DNA from: Chitinophaga tropicalis
GTDB lineage: Bacteria; Bacteroidota; Bacteroidia; Chitinophagales; Chitinophagaceae
NCBI RefSeq assembly: GCF_009758205.1
Contig: NZ_WRXN01000004.1
Span: forward strand, 1-64,000
Direction: 5' to 3'
DNA length: 64,000 nt
The notes beneath the pieces are model-generated. The model searched no databases and was not told the origin of the DNA. It saw only the letters and a list, made by a program, of their open reading frames with translations. The position numbers and the translations under genes were made by a program. Below, piece after piece: positions 8,437 through 17,254 of the stretch (positions within the stretch are counted from its first letter, which is position 1; each line of letters starts with the position of its first letter).

Positions 8437-10325
8437 CCAGGAAAATATTCTATCTCGCATTAACCCTGTTATCTACCAAAGTGGATGCACAGGTAAGGCT
8501 TCCGCGGCTGGTACGGGACAGCATGATATTGCAGCGCGATATGCCTTTAAAGCTATGGGGCTGGGCCTCTCCGGGAGAACGGGTACGTATCCGTTTCCAG
8601 GGTAAGCAGTTTAAGGCAACCACTGCTGCTAACGGGAAGTGGTCAGTACAGATACCGGCATTAAAGGCCGGTGGACCGTACACTATGGATATTGAGGGGA
8701 ATAACCACATTACGCTACGCGATATCCTGGCAGGCGATGTATGGATCTGTTCAGGCCAGTCCAATATGGTACACCAGATGTCACTGCATAGTGAACGTTA
8801 TGCCAGTGATATAGCAAATGCGATGTACCCCGACATCCGTGAATTCCGGGTACCGGTCATGACAGATCTGAAAACAGCCCATGAAGACCTGGAGGGCGGT
8901 TACTGGAAAGCAGCTACTCCACAGGATGTACAGGGTTTTTCAGCAGTAGCATATTTCTTTGCGAGGAATATTTACCAGTTATATCATATTCCCATTGGAC
9001 TGATCAACGCCTCTGTAGGTGGTACGCCTGTTGAAGCATGGATAAGCGAAGAGGGACTGCAGGCCTTTCCATATGTCACTGATATTGTTCAGAAAAACAA
9101 GAACAGGATTCCTCCTGTGCGCCAGCAGCCATCTTCTCCAACAGCGGACGCTGGCATGGGAAAATGGTATGATACTGCTTATGTTCCCGTTCACTGGCGT
9201 CCTATAAATATACCCGGCTACTGGGAGGACCAGGGCATCCGTGACCTGGACGGTATAGTATGGTACCGGCGCGAAATAGAGGTACCTGCCGCTATGACCG
9301 GTGTTCCTGCGGTCTTAAGGCTGGGCAGGATCGTTGATGCGGATGAAGTATATGTTAACGGACAAAAGGCCGGCAATACTACCTATATGTATCCGCAACG
9401 GCGTTATATGCTATCTGCCGGTGTATTAAAAGCCGGTAAGAACCTGATCGTAATACGGGTGACCAATAATACCGGCAAAGGCGGTTTTGTGCCTGATAAG
9501 CCTTATTATCTCAGTGCGGGCAGAGATACGCTTGATCTGAAAGGCACCTGGCAATATAAGGTTGGCGGAGTGAATACCGCTCCATCAACCGGCAACGGAT
9601 TTTCAGCACAGAACAGTCCTACCGCCTTGTACAACGCCATGCTGGCGCCTGCAACCACTTATGCTGTCAGGGGCATTTTATGGTACCAGGGAGAAAGCAA
9701 TACCGGCAATCCGGGGGCTTATGCCTCATTAATGCCTGCGTTGATCAGCGACTGGAGAAGTAAATGGGGTAAGGCAGATCTTCCCTTCCTCTTTGTACAG
9801 TTACCTAATTTCATGGAGGTACAATACCAGCCATCTGAAAGTAACTGGGCAGCGACCAGGGAATCGCAACGTAAAACGCTTGCTGTGCCGAATACGGGCA
9901 TGGCGGTGACAATAGATCTGGGAGAATGGAATGATATTCATCCAGACAGGAAGAAAGAGGTGGGTGACAGGCTGGCGCTGCTGGCCAGGAAGATGGTATA
10001 CGGGGAGAAACAACTGGTGGAGGCAGGGCCACTTGTTGAGAAAGCGACTATTGATGGTAATAAGATCATTCTTTCTTTCAGCAATACGGGAAGCGGGCTA
10101 ATAACAAGCGATGGAGGAGAGCCTGCGCAATTTGCCGTTGCAGGTGCGGATAAAAAGTTTGTGTGGGCTAAGGCAAAGATTGAGGGAAATACTGTTGTTG
10201 TGTGGTCTGATGCTGTTGCGTCTCCAAAATATGTACGTTATGCGTGGGCTGACAATCCTGATAATCCTAATTTATATAACAGGGAAGGCCTTCCGGCCTC
10301 CCCTTTTGGTATTGAAATTCATTAA
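8433..10325 (+). CDS. Sialate O-acetylesterase-type (SASA) carbohydrate esterase with inserted jelly-roll domain
   Basis: This is a secreted SGNH-fold esterase that removes acetyl groups from glycans. A signal peptide covers residues 1-20. ICSGQSNM at 105-112 holds the nucleophile Ser110. GILWYQGESN is the second family block, and NDIHPDR near residue 505 supplies the Asp-His pair. Between the first and second blocks lies a galactose-binding-like beta-sandwich (about residues 250-370), a common insertion in Bacteroidota members. The length of 630 residues is usual. In polysaccharide loci such enzymes often deacetylate hemicellulose or pectin rather than sialic acid. The stop interlocks with the convergent susD stop in a single TTAA. 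Confidence 0.88.
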   Translation: MTRKIFYLALTLLSTKVDAQVRLPRLVRDSMILQRDMPLKLWGWASPGERVRIRFQGKQFKATTAANGKWSVQIPALKAGGPYTMDIEGNNHITLRDILAGDVWICSGQSNMVHQMSLHSERYASDIANAMYPDIREFRVPVMTDLKTAHEDLEGGYWKAATPQDVQGFSAVAYFFARNIYQLYHIPIGLINASVGGTPVEAWISEEGLQAFPYVTDIVQKNKNRIPPVRQQPSSPTADAGMGKWYDTAYVPVHWRPINIPGYWEDQGIRDLDGIVWYRREIEVPAAMTGVPAVLRLGRIVDADEVYVNGQKAGNTTYMYPQRRYMLSAGVLKAGKNLIVIRVTNNTGKGGFVPDKPYYLSAGRDTLDLKGTWQYKVGGVNTAPSTGNGFSAQNSPTALYNAMLAPATTYAVRGILWYQGESNTGNPGAYASLMPALISDWRSKWGKADLPFLFVQLPNFMEVQYQPSESNWAATRESQRKTLAVPNTGMAVTIDLGEWNDIHPDRKKEVGDRLALLARKMVYGEKQLVEAGPLVEKATIDGNKIILSFSNTGSGLITSDGGEPAQFAVAGADKKFVWAKAKIEGNTVVVWSDAVASPKYVRYAWADNPDNPNLYNREGLPASPFGIEIH

Positions 10326-11875
10326 TATCCGGGGTTCTGTCTGTCGATACCGCCATCTGCCAGCTTTGGATTGTTATCAATCTCCTGCTGAGGTATCGGC
10401 AACAGTTCATCCCTGTTCTTCCTGAAGTAACTGAGAGGATCTGTAGTGAAATAGCCTTTCTTCCTCCATCTCAGGATATCGCGGTTACGCACTTCCTCGT
10501 CGCCCAGTTCTACTGCCTTCTCGTGCATAATAGCTTTGGTAATTTCATCTTTGCTACCTACCGGGAATTGCGCCGTAGGATAGTGAGGCATCATTACAGA
10601 AGGCCTGTCCCTCACCTGGTTCAGGTAAGCAACTGCAGCACCGGTATTACCCAGTTCATTTTCACATTCTGCCAGCATGAGCAATACTTCTGCCAAACGG
10701 ATGATGCGTTGGTTATTGCCTCCGGGATGGTAGGATGCAGTAGACAGGCTTTGTTTATAGATGATCATGAATTTACGCCAGCTGATCTTTTTAGTTACGC
10801 CATTCACTACAGAGGAGTTACCGTTCTGCATGCCATCTGTTAATACATCTGCGCCATTATTAAACGTATCTCCCGTTTCATAGACAGTTCCTTTATAACG
10901 GGGATCTGTTTTAGCGGCGCCGGTTGCTGTATTCTCAAATTCGTTGAGGAATTTATTTGAGGGAATGAGGTTTCTCCATGCCAGCGGACAATATTCCTGG
11001 TTGCGGATAGTGGATTGTGCGGTACCTGCACCATCGCCGGTGCCGTTCCAGTCGAACGAGTTATCGCCTCTGTCAACATAAACAGCTTCCCAGATAGATT
11101 CTGCGTTGAATTCTGTTTCTTCCAGGAAATTATCTCCATAGTTATTCATCAGGCTATAAAGGCCTGAACCTGTTACTTTTAACAGGGCTTCTTTTGCAGC
11201 AGCATAATCGCCTTTCTGCATCTGTACCCTGCCCAGCATAGCATTTGCGGCGCCAGAGGTAGCGCGTCCCTGCTCTGCCGAGGAGTAGGTTGCGCTTAAT
11301 ATACCGGCAGCATCTTTGAGGTCCTGGATGATCTGGGTATATACCGCATCTTCTGTGGCTCTGGGCTGAAACTGATCCGGAGCGCTGACTACCTGTGTGT
11401 ATAAGGGTACAGGGCCCCAGAGGCTTACTAATTCAAAATATGCCCAGCCTCTGAAGAATTTTGCCTCAGCCACACATTGATCACGTACAGCGTCATTATC
11501 TGTCACGTTTGGCGCACTGCCTATTACCGTATTTGCGCGGTGAATAACGGTATACAATCCTCTCCATACACTGTTCATCACGGAATTGTCTGATGTGGTG
11601 GCGCCGTTCAGTATCTGGGCGCGGGGCACTTCCAGCTGACCGCCGCCGGAGGATACATCGTCACTTCTGAGATCGTGCAGGAAAAACCATTCACGTCCGA
11701 TCAGGTTACCTGCGTGGAATGCTGAATAGATGGCATTGGTACCTTTCTGCATTTCGCTGCTGTTCTTGAAATATTTATCGAGCGTAGCGTAACTGGGATT
11801 TGTCTTATCGAGGTCCTTATTACAGGCTATTGTTAAACCTGATATTATCAGACCAGCTAAAATATATTTCTTCAT
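10322..11875 (-). CDS. SusD/RagB-family outer-membrane glycan-binding lipoprotein
   Basis: This surface lipoprotein acts as the lid of the SusCD importer. The N-terminus MKKYILAGLIISGLTIACNK has a lipobox ending at Cys18. TPR-like helices and the FFRGWAYFELVSLWGPVPLY block identify the family. The RLAEVLLMLAEC motif and a C-terminal INPGY-like end (IDRQNPGY) complete it. The length of 517 residues is typical. It follows susC with a 25-bp gap, so both are one transcript. The gene is tail-to-tail with the esterase gene and shares the TTAA of the two stop codons. Confidence 0.95.
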   Translation of the reverse strand: MKKYILAGLIISGLTIACNKDLDKTNPSYATLDKYFKNSSEMQKGTNAIYSAFHAGNLIGREWFFLHDLRSDDVSSGGGQLEVPRAQILNGATTSDNSVMNSVWRGLYTVIHRANTVIGSAPNVTDNDAVRDQCVAEAKFFRGWAYFELVSLWGPVPLYTQVVSAPDQFQPRATEDAVYTQIIQDLKDAAGILSATYSSAEQGRATSGAANAMLGRVQMQKGDYAAAKEALLKVTGSGLYSLMNNYGDNFLEETEFNAESIWEAVYVDRGDNSFDWNGTGDGAGTAQSTIRNQEYCPLAWRNLIPSNKFLNEFENTATGAAKTDPRYKGTVYETGDTFNNGADVLTDGMQNGNSSVVNGVTKKISWRKFMIIYKQSLSTASYHPGGNNQRIIRLAEVLLMLAECENELGNTGAAVAYLNQVRDRPSVMMPHYPTAQFPVGSKDEITKAIMHEKAVELGDEEVRNRDILRWRKKGYFTTDPLSYFRKNRDELLPIPQQEIDNNPKLADGGIDRQNPGY

Positions 11876-11900
11876 GATTGTTCTTTTTGTTGTACCTGTT

Positions 11901-14900
11901 TTAAAAACCTACCTGCAAGCCAAACTGGAAGGACCTTGCAGAAGGATACTGACCATAATCGATACCATTAGTAAGCGTTGTGTTCTTAGAACCTATTTCA
12001 GGGTCCCAACCTTTATAGGAAGTGAAGGTCAACAGGTTCTGTGAAGAGACATACAGCCTGAAGCTGCTTACTGCTCCACGGGTTAAAGACTTCAGGGTTG
12101 AGCCCGGAATGGTATAACCCAGGATCACGTTCTTCAACCTGAGGTAAGAGCCGTTCTCTATCCAACGGTCTGATACGCGGGCGTTCTGGTTAGGATCTCC
12201 GCTGATAGCCCTTGGAATATCGGTATTGGTATGTTCAGGAGTCCAGGCATCCAGTACTTCTACGCCGGCGCCAAACAGGCGGGCCATGCCTTCACGCATT
12301 ACCCTGGTACCGTTGAAGATCTTGTTGCCTTGTACGCCCTGGAAAAAGAGGGACAGGTCAAAGCGTTTATAGTTAGCACTGTAGTTCAGTGCGTAGGTGA
12401 ATTTAGGTACATAGGAGCCCAGGAAAGTGCGGTCATCCGCAGTAATCTTTCCGTCCCCGTTCAGGTCTTTGAACCTGATATCGCCAGGAGCGGTTGATTT
12501 AGCAGGATCAGTACCTGTTATCTGTACGGGGCCTCTGTTCACTTCATCCTGGTTCTGGAAAATACCGTCTGTTACGTAACCGTAGAAGGACTGGATGGGC
12601 TGACCGGCAACAGTGCGGGTCATATTACCGTTACCGAAATCGGCGTCAGCGCCGGCATCGATAGTAGCCCCCGGAGTATTGAGGCTTACTACCTTATTGG
12701 TGATAAAGCCGATATTACCTGTTACGTTCCAGGTGAAAATGCCTGTCCTTTTATTATAGCCCAGTTGCAGGTCAACACCGGTATTTCTCATGGAAGCTGC
12801 GTTCAGCTGGGAACCTGCACCGCCAAAACCGAAGCTGGAAGGTGTAGGAATGGTCAGGATCAGGTTATCTGTCTGCCTGCGGTACCATTCTGCTGTCAGG
12901 GTTATTGTATTATTAAACAGCCCGAGGTCAAGTCCTACGTTTATTTGTTTGGTCTTTTCCCATTCCAGGCTGCTGCTTGCCAGCTGATTGTAATAAGAGG
13001 CATTGCCTACGCTGATGGTATTGCCGAAGGGATAGCTGGCACCATTGGCCTGTACAATAGCCTGCCAGGGATATTCATTGGCAAGAACGGAGTTCTGTAA
13101 TGCGGGGAATATACCGATTGCATTCAGGCCGGTAATACCCCATCCACCTCTCAGTTTCAGTTCAGAGATGGCCGTAACCGGTTTGATGAAAGGCTCCTGG
13201 TCGATTCTCCACCCTGCAGAAACAGAAGGGAAGTTCTGGAATTTCCGGCCCGGCGCCCATACGGAAAGTCCGTCACGGCGAATGGCACCGCTGAGCAGGT
13301 ATTTGCCGGCATATTCATAGCTTAATCTTCCGATGTAGGACTGTATCAGGGAAGCTGTTCTTGAAGAGAAGGCGGTCACGTTGGTAGCGCCTACAAAGGT
13401 CTCTATATCATTAGTGCTTTGATTTCCTTTCTGTGATTCACCGAAGTTATCCGCACTCTGTCTTTCGTAAACAGCAACAGCGTTGATATGATGATTGCCG
13501 AAGGTTTTATCGAATGTCAGCTGTTCCGTGAACAACAGGGTGGTCCTGGCAGCCCGCTGGTCTGTAATAGTGGCTACAGTGGCATTTCTTCCTTTATCAT
13601 TGAAGATGGGTGCAAATTCATGCTGATATTCTGAAGCGTAATCTGTGCCGAAGGTAGATCTGAAATTGAGCCAGGGGGTGAAGTTCACCTGGGTGTATAC
13701 TGTACCCAGCAATTTGAAGATCTGCCGATGGGCATCTCCCAGCAGTGTTGCGTCTTCTACAGGGTTGGTAGGGTCAGCGCCATCTACACTGTTCTCTGCA
13801 TTGCGGTAACCACCCAATGTTGTTGGATCGTACACAGGCAGATAAGGCAATGCTCTGATGACGTTGGCCAGGCGGGTCCTGTTACCTTGCGTATTATCAT
13901 ACCGCTGTTTGGAATAGGATAAGAGGAGGTTTTGTCCTACGGTAAATATCTTGCTGAGATTATGTTCAGAATTAACCCTGAAGTTGCCACGCTGGTAATT
14001 TACACCCTGGGCAATACCTTCCTGTTTGAGGTAGCCGCCGGACATATAATAGCGGGACACATCATTACCGCCGCTTACAGACAGATTGGACTGGGAGATA
14101 AATGCTTTTCTGAAATAGGCATCCTGCCAGTCGGTATTTGTCTGTGCATATGTCTGGGAAGTGCCATCATAGATAGGCTGATTGAAATTGGCATCCTGCA
14201 GGCGCGGGGGTTTGGCTATACCTGCCGCACCATTGAGCGCTCTTTCATATTGCAGGTATTGCTGTGTGTTGAGCAGGTCTATCTTTTTCCATGCAGACTG
14301 CACGCCTACGTAAGAATCAAAGTTTACGTGCGGCTTACCGTCCCTGGAGCCTTTTTTAGTAGTGATGATGATAACGCCGTTAGTGGCGCGGGAGCCATAG
14401 ATGGCAGCAGCGCTGGCGTCTTTCAGGACCTCTACCGATTGTACGTCCCTGCTGTCGAAGTTTGCGAGGTTGGAGGTGGGAAAACCGTCTATAACATAGA
14501 GGGGATCAGAGGCATAACTGATTGAGCTGATACCTCTTATCCTTATGATAGGATCTGCGCCGGGAGCACCGTTGTTGGTAACTGTCAGGCCGGCTACTCT
14601 TCCCTGTAAGGCCTGTTGTACGCTTACCACAGGAAGTTCGCTGATGGTCTTGCTGTTCACAGATGCTACAGAACCTGTGAGAGAGCTTTTCTTCTGGGTA
14701 CCATAACCGATCACCACCATTTGTTCCAGCGACTGGGTATTGGGAGCCAGGCTGATATCATACTGAAGTCCGCCGCTTACTGTAAGCTGGCCGGGGGAAT
14801 AACCTACATAGCTGAATACCAGCATGTCGCCCTCTGTAGCGTTCATGCTGTAGCTACCATCAGCACCTGTAACGGTACCGCGGCTTGTATTCTTAACAGC

Positions 14901-15086
14901 AACGGTAACGCCGGGTAGTGGTTTCCCTGCCTCGTCAGTTACTTTACCCCGAATTGTTTTACTGTTTTGAGCGTTTACCCCGGTAAGCACCAGGAGGGAT
15001 AGAACGGTCAATAAGGTCCGGAGAATACGTCTTTGTGCCGTGGGAGCCAAGCGTATCCTGGAGAAAGCCCCTAAAAATGGATTCAT
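11901..15086 (-). CDS. SusC/RagA-family TonB-dependent outer-membrane glycan transporter
   Basis: This 22-stranded TonB-dependent barrel imports oligosaccharides with its SusD partner. A signal peptide precedes GVNAQNSKTIRGKVTDEAG, the start of the carboxypeptidase-like N-terminal domain (about 40-120). The TonB box/plug region contains LEQMVVIGYGTQKK. The SusC signature with VQQALQGRVAGLTV, IRIRGISSI and DASAAAIYGSRATNGVIIITT follows. The barrel occupies the rest and ends in the aromatic FGLQVGF. The 1061-residue length fits. The first 25 residues before the hydrophobic core are longer than usual and rich in Arg, so a start further in is possible. It is divergent from the REC-AraC regulator. 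Confidence 0.95.
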   Translation of the reverse strand: MNPFLGAFSRIRLAPTAQRRILRTLLTVLSLLVLTGVNAQNSKTIRGKVTDEAGKPLPGVTVAVKNTSRGTVTGADGSYSMNATEGDMLVFSYVGYSPGQLTVSGGLQYDISLAPNTQSLEQMVVIGYGTQKKSSLTGSVASVNSKTISELPVVSVQQALQGRVAGLTVTNNGAPGADPIIRIRGISSISYASDPLYVIDGFPTSNLANFDSRDVQSVEVLKDASAAAIYGSRATNGVIIITTKKGSRDGKPHVNFDSYVGVQSAWKKIDLLNTQQYLQYERALNGAAGIAKPPRLQDANFNQPIYDGTSQTYAQTNTDWQDAYFRKAFISQSNLSVSGGNDVSRYYMSGGYLKQEGIAQGVNYQRGNFRVNSEHNLSKIFTVGQNLLLSYSKQRYDNTQGNRTRLANVIRALPYLPVYDPTTLGGYRNAENSVDGADPTNPVEDATLLGDAHRQIFKLLGTVYTQVNFTPWLNFRSTFGTDYASEYQHEFAPIFNDKGRNATVATITDQRAARTTLLFTEQLTFDKTFGNHHINAVAVYERQSADNFGESQKGNQSTNDIETFVGATNVTAFSSRTASLIQSYIGRLSYEYAGKYLLSGAIRRDGLSVWAPGRKFQNFPSVSAGWRIDQEPFIKPVTAISELKLRGGWGITGLNAIGIFPALQNSVLANEYPWQAIVQANGASYPFGNTISVGNASYYNQLASSSLEWEKTKQINVGLDLGLFNNTITLTAEWYRRQTDNLILTIPTPSSFGFGGAGSQLNAASMRNTGVDLQLGYNKRTGIFTWNVTGNIGFITNKVVSLNTPGATIDAGADADFGNGNMTRTVAGQPIQSFYGYVTDGIFQNQDEVNRGPVQITGTDPAKSTAPGDIRFKDLNGDGKITADDRTFLGSYVPKFTYALNYSANYKRFDLSLFFQGVQGNKIFNGTRVMREGMARLFGAGVEVLDAWTPEHTNTDIPRAISGDPNQNARVSDRWIENGSYLRLKNVILGYTIPGSTLKSLTRGAVSSFRLYVSSQNLLTFTSYKGWDPEIGSKNTTLTNGIDYGQYPSARSFQFGLQVGF

Positions 15087-15211
15087 AACGCGTGTAATTG
15101 ATGGTTTTATATAATGGAATAAAAAATTTTGGTCAACTGGCTGACAAGTACATCCATTTGTATTTCTTATGTTCCGGGCATCCGGCCACAGGCCTGATAA
15201 AACAGCAATAA

Positions 15212-15267
15212 TGTCCTATGGACACATATTCCGGGAAACACAGCTTTTCATAAGTCCAATTAAGTCC
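15212..15267. promoter_or_regulatory. Candidate activator-binding elements upstream of susC
   Basis: TGTCCTATGGACA (15212-15224) is a 5-bp inverted repeat around TAT. TAAGTCC occurs twice exactly 10 bp apart (15251-15257 and 15261-15267), which places both copies on one DNA face, as AraC-type domains often require. They lie in the 349-bp divergent region 15087-15435 between susC and the REC-AraC regulator. Binding by that regulator is inferred from position only. Confidence 0.35.
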
Positions 15268-15369
15268 GGGTTTCAACAGAGTTTATAAATCTGCGCCATG
15301 AAGTACCTATTAAATCGCCAATTTCATTGGTTTTATTTTATCAATAATTAGTTGATATTTCTCATTTCG

Positions 15370-15379
15370 CAATCGGTTG
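15370..15379. promoter_or_regulatory. Candidate LacI-family operator 3
   Basis: CAATCGGTTG is the exact reverse complement of the site at 6185-6194. It is followed directly by TGTAACTTTAG, which resembles a -7 box for the downstream regulator gene. A repressor here would overlap that promoter. Confidence 0.55.
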
Positions 15380-15435
15380 TGTAACTTTAGGGAATAAACC
15401 CTGAGGAATATCCGCAATATGTTAAACTGAGGTAT

Positions 15436-16203
15436 ATGCAAGACACCCTGTTATTAGTAGATGACAATAAGAGTACGTTACAATTCCTTTCGAAAGACCT
15501 GGAAAAGGATTATCATGTTTTTACTGCAGAAAACGGGCAACAGGCGCTGGATATGGTTGAAAGTCATTCTATCCGCATGGTTATTTCTGACATACAGATG
15601 CCGTTGGTGAACGGGTTTGACCTTTGTACCAGGTTAAAGGCAAGCCTGAATTATTCTCATATTCCTGTTATCCTGCTTACCCCAAGGAAAACATTGCAAT
15701 CCAGGTTGGAAGGATTAAAAGCAGGCGCTGATGCCTGTATTGAAAAGCCATTCACTTCTGAGCATCTGAAAGTTCAGATCAGCAATCTTCTGAATAACCG
15801 GAATAAGATCAGGGCATACTTTACTCATTCTCCGCTGGCACATATGAGTACAATGGCTTACTCAAGGACTGACGAGAGCTTCCTGGGAGAGCTGAACAGC
15901 CTGATACTGGAAAATATTGAGAATACAGACCTCAATGTAGATCTCCTGGCAAAGCTGATGAACATCAGCAGGCCAACCCTTTACAGGAAGGTGAAGGACC
16001 TTTCTGACCTGACGCCTAATGAGTTAGTGACTATAACAAGATTGAAGAAAGCAGCGGAGATACTGACTGTAACAAGCTATAAGATCTTTGAAGTAGCTAT
16101 GATGGTTGGATTTAATTCGCAAAGCAGCTTTGGAAAAGCTTTTATAAAGCAATATAAAGTGACCCCTACAGAGTTTCAGCAATTGAGGAAGCAAAAGAGA
16201 TAA
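15436..16203 (+). CDS. Orphan response regulator with AraC-type DNA-binding domain
   Basis: This cytoplasmic regulator has a REC domain (1-120) with phospho-acceptor Asp52 in VISDIQMP and Lys104 in CIEKPF. A short linker and an AraC helix-turn-helix pair (about 150-255) follow, ending with the VAMMVGFNSQSSFGKAFIKQY signature. This equals the C-terminal output half of a hybrid two-component sensor of the kind that controls Bacteroidota polysaccharide loci, but the periplasmic sensor and kinase are absent. No partner kinase lies nearby. It is divergent from susC and probably activates susCD. The canonical LTA of REC domains reads LTP here, so phosphorylation dependence is uncertain. Confidence 0.88.
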   Translation: MQDTLLLVDDNKSTLQFLSKDLEKDYHVFTAENGQQALDMVESHSIRMVISDIQMPLVNGFDLCTRLKASLNYSHIPVILLTPRKTLQSRLEGLKAGADACIEKPFTSEHLKVQISNLLNNRNKIRAYFTHSPLAHMSTMAYSRTDESFLGELNSLILENIENTDLNVDLLAKLMNISRPTLYRKVKDLSDLTPNELVTITRLKKAAEILTVTSYKIFEVAMMVGFNSQSSFGKAFIKQYKVTPTEFQQLRKQKR

Positions 16204-16246
16204 GGGAGTGGGGAGTTTAAATTTTAGTTTTGATATAGTGGAATTG

Positions 16247-16291
16247 CTCAGAAAACCGGGTTTCGCCTTCGGCAAAACCCGGTTTTCTGAG
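16247..16291. terminator. Bidirectional terminator hairpin
   Basis: Arms of 21 nt (16247-16267 and 16271-16291) pair with one mismatch around a TTC loop. The site lies between the convergent REC-AraC and outer-membrane protein genes. The stem carries AAAA and TTTT runs, and TTTT also occurs shortly after. Confidence 0.8.
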
Positions 16292-16382
16292 AGAGGATTT
16301 TCTTGCGCTACATGCGGCTGATTTTTTGTGCCAGGGTTTCTGCCTGCGGCGGCTGAAAATGTTTATAGAAGTTAACCGCAGT

Positions 16383-17000
16383 TTACTGGAGTGGGGTTTT
16401 GAATCCCAGTTGTAAACTAACCCCATCCAGGTTACCATTATACACCTGTGTTTTTACCGGGAAGCTCATATACTGTGGTTCGAGATAAAGAATGAAATAC
16501 CTGTTGATCTTAAAATTAACCCCAAGGCCGCCACGCCAGGCCATCGCTCCCCGGGATGAGCTTTTCAGATATGCTTCATCTGCATCCGGCCCGCTTCTGA
16601 GAAAAGGAATATCTGTTACGGCTAATCCCGTACCTGCATAAACGTAAGCTGAAAATCTGTGTAAGCGCCAGATGTAGCCCAAGTCCAATCCAATGGCTGT
16701 AGTGGGCACTTTTCCTTCTATAGATGTATTGACCCCGTTCTGCATATATTTTGTATGAAAGGCAATGCTGTACTGATCAAAGAAGAGGCGGCCAAACAGC
16801 CGCTCTTTATAATCTACCTGAAACTGGAAAGAGCTGACGGAACCGCTTTCGCTCAGAGAGGTCTGGGCGGTGAGGGGGAAATAATATCCCACCCCACCGT
16901 TAAAGTAATATTGCCAATTTTTCTTTTTAGTCTGTGCCCGGGATGGTAATGACACTCCCAGGATAAATGCTATAACTGTAAAAGCAAAGTGTCTGATCAT
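16383..17000 (-). CDS. Outer-membrane beta-barrel protein, last gene of the efflux operon
   Basis: A 205-residue protein with a 22-residue signal peptide (cleavage near SRAQ). It has about eight alternating amphipathic strands and ends with an aromatic-rich strand (LGFKTPLQ). It matches the general pattern of the porin-like beta-barrel families of Bacteroidota (for example the PF13568 type). It lies 25 bp after the 70-residue gene and in the same direction as the RND genes, so it may be the distal gene of that operon. Its function is unknown; a structural envelope role is inferred. Confidence 0.65.
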   Translation of the reverse strand: MIRHFAFTVIAFILGVSLPSRAQTKKKNWQYYFNGGVGYYFPLTAQTSLSESGSVSSFQFQVDYKERLFGRLFFDQYSIAFHTKYMQNGVNTSIEGKVPTTAIGLDLGYIWRLHRFSAYVYAGTGLAVTDIPFLRSGPDADEAYLKSSSRGAMAWRGGLGVNFKINRYFILYLEPQYMSFPVKTQVYNGNLDGVSLQLGFKTPLQ

Positions 17001-17025
17001 AAATGATGCTTTTATATGAGAATGA

Positions 17026-17238
17026 TTATTTCAGTGTGCAACAATGAAATCCGTGCTTTGAAAGAAAAGATTCGAGGTCGGCCGTCAGGTCCCTTTCAGT
17101 CTCTACCCGCAATACTTTATCACAATCTTCGATATCAATGGTCCAGTTATTCTTTCCTACCAGACGGGTAAGCCCGTCTGCAACAGCTGCTACATCATCG
17201 CTATTCATTACAGTTGTTTTGAAAATGAGAATCTTCAT
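17026..17238 (-). CDS. Small cytosolic protein with ferredoxin-like (HMA-like) fold
   Basis: This 70-residue protein shows a beta-alpha-beta-beta-alpha-beta pattern (MKILIFKTTV, helix 13-26, WTIDIED, VLRVET, helix 50-63, CCTLK). That resembles heavy-metal-associated domains but lacks the N-terminal CxxC. A CC pair sits near the C-terminus (residues 66-67). It lies 16 bp after the TolC-type gene and is clearly in the operon. Metal binding is not supported by the usual ligands, so I leave the function open. Confidence 0.6.
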   Translation of the reverse strand: MKILIFKTTVMNSDDVAAVADGLTRLVGKNNWTIDIEDCDKVLRVETERDLTADLESFLSKHGFHCCTLK

Positions 17239-17254
17239 CCTGTTGAATTTTGCG

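Noticed and set aside
13932..14525. 197-codon frame antisense to susC
   Set aside because: It lies wholly within the strongly supported SusC gene on the other strand and has no family features.
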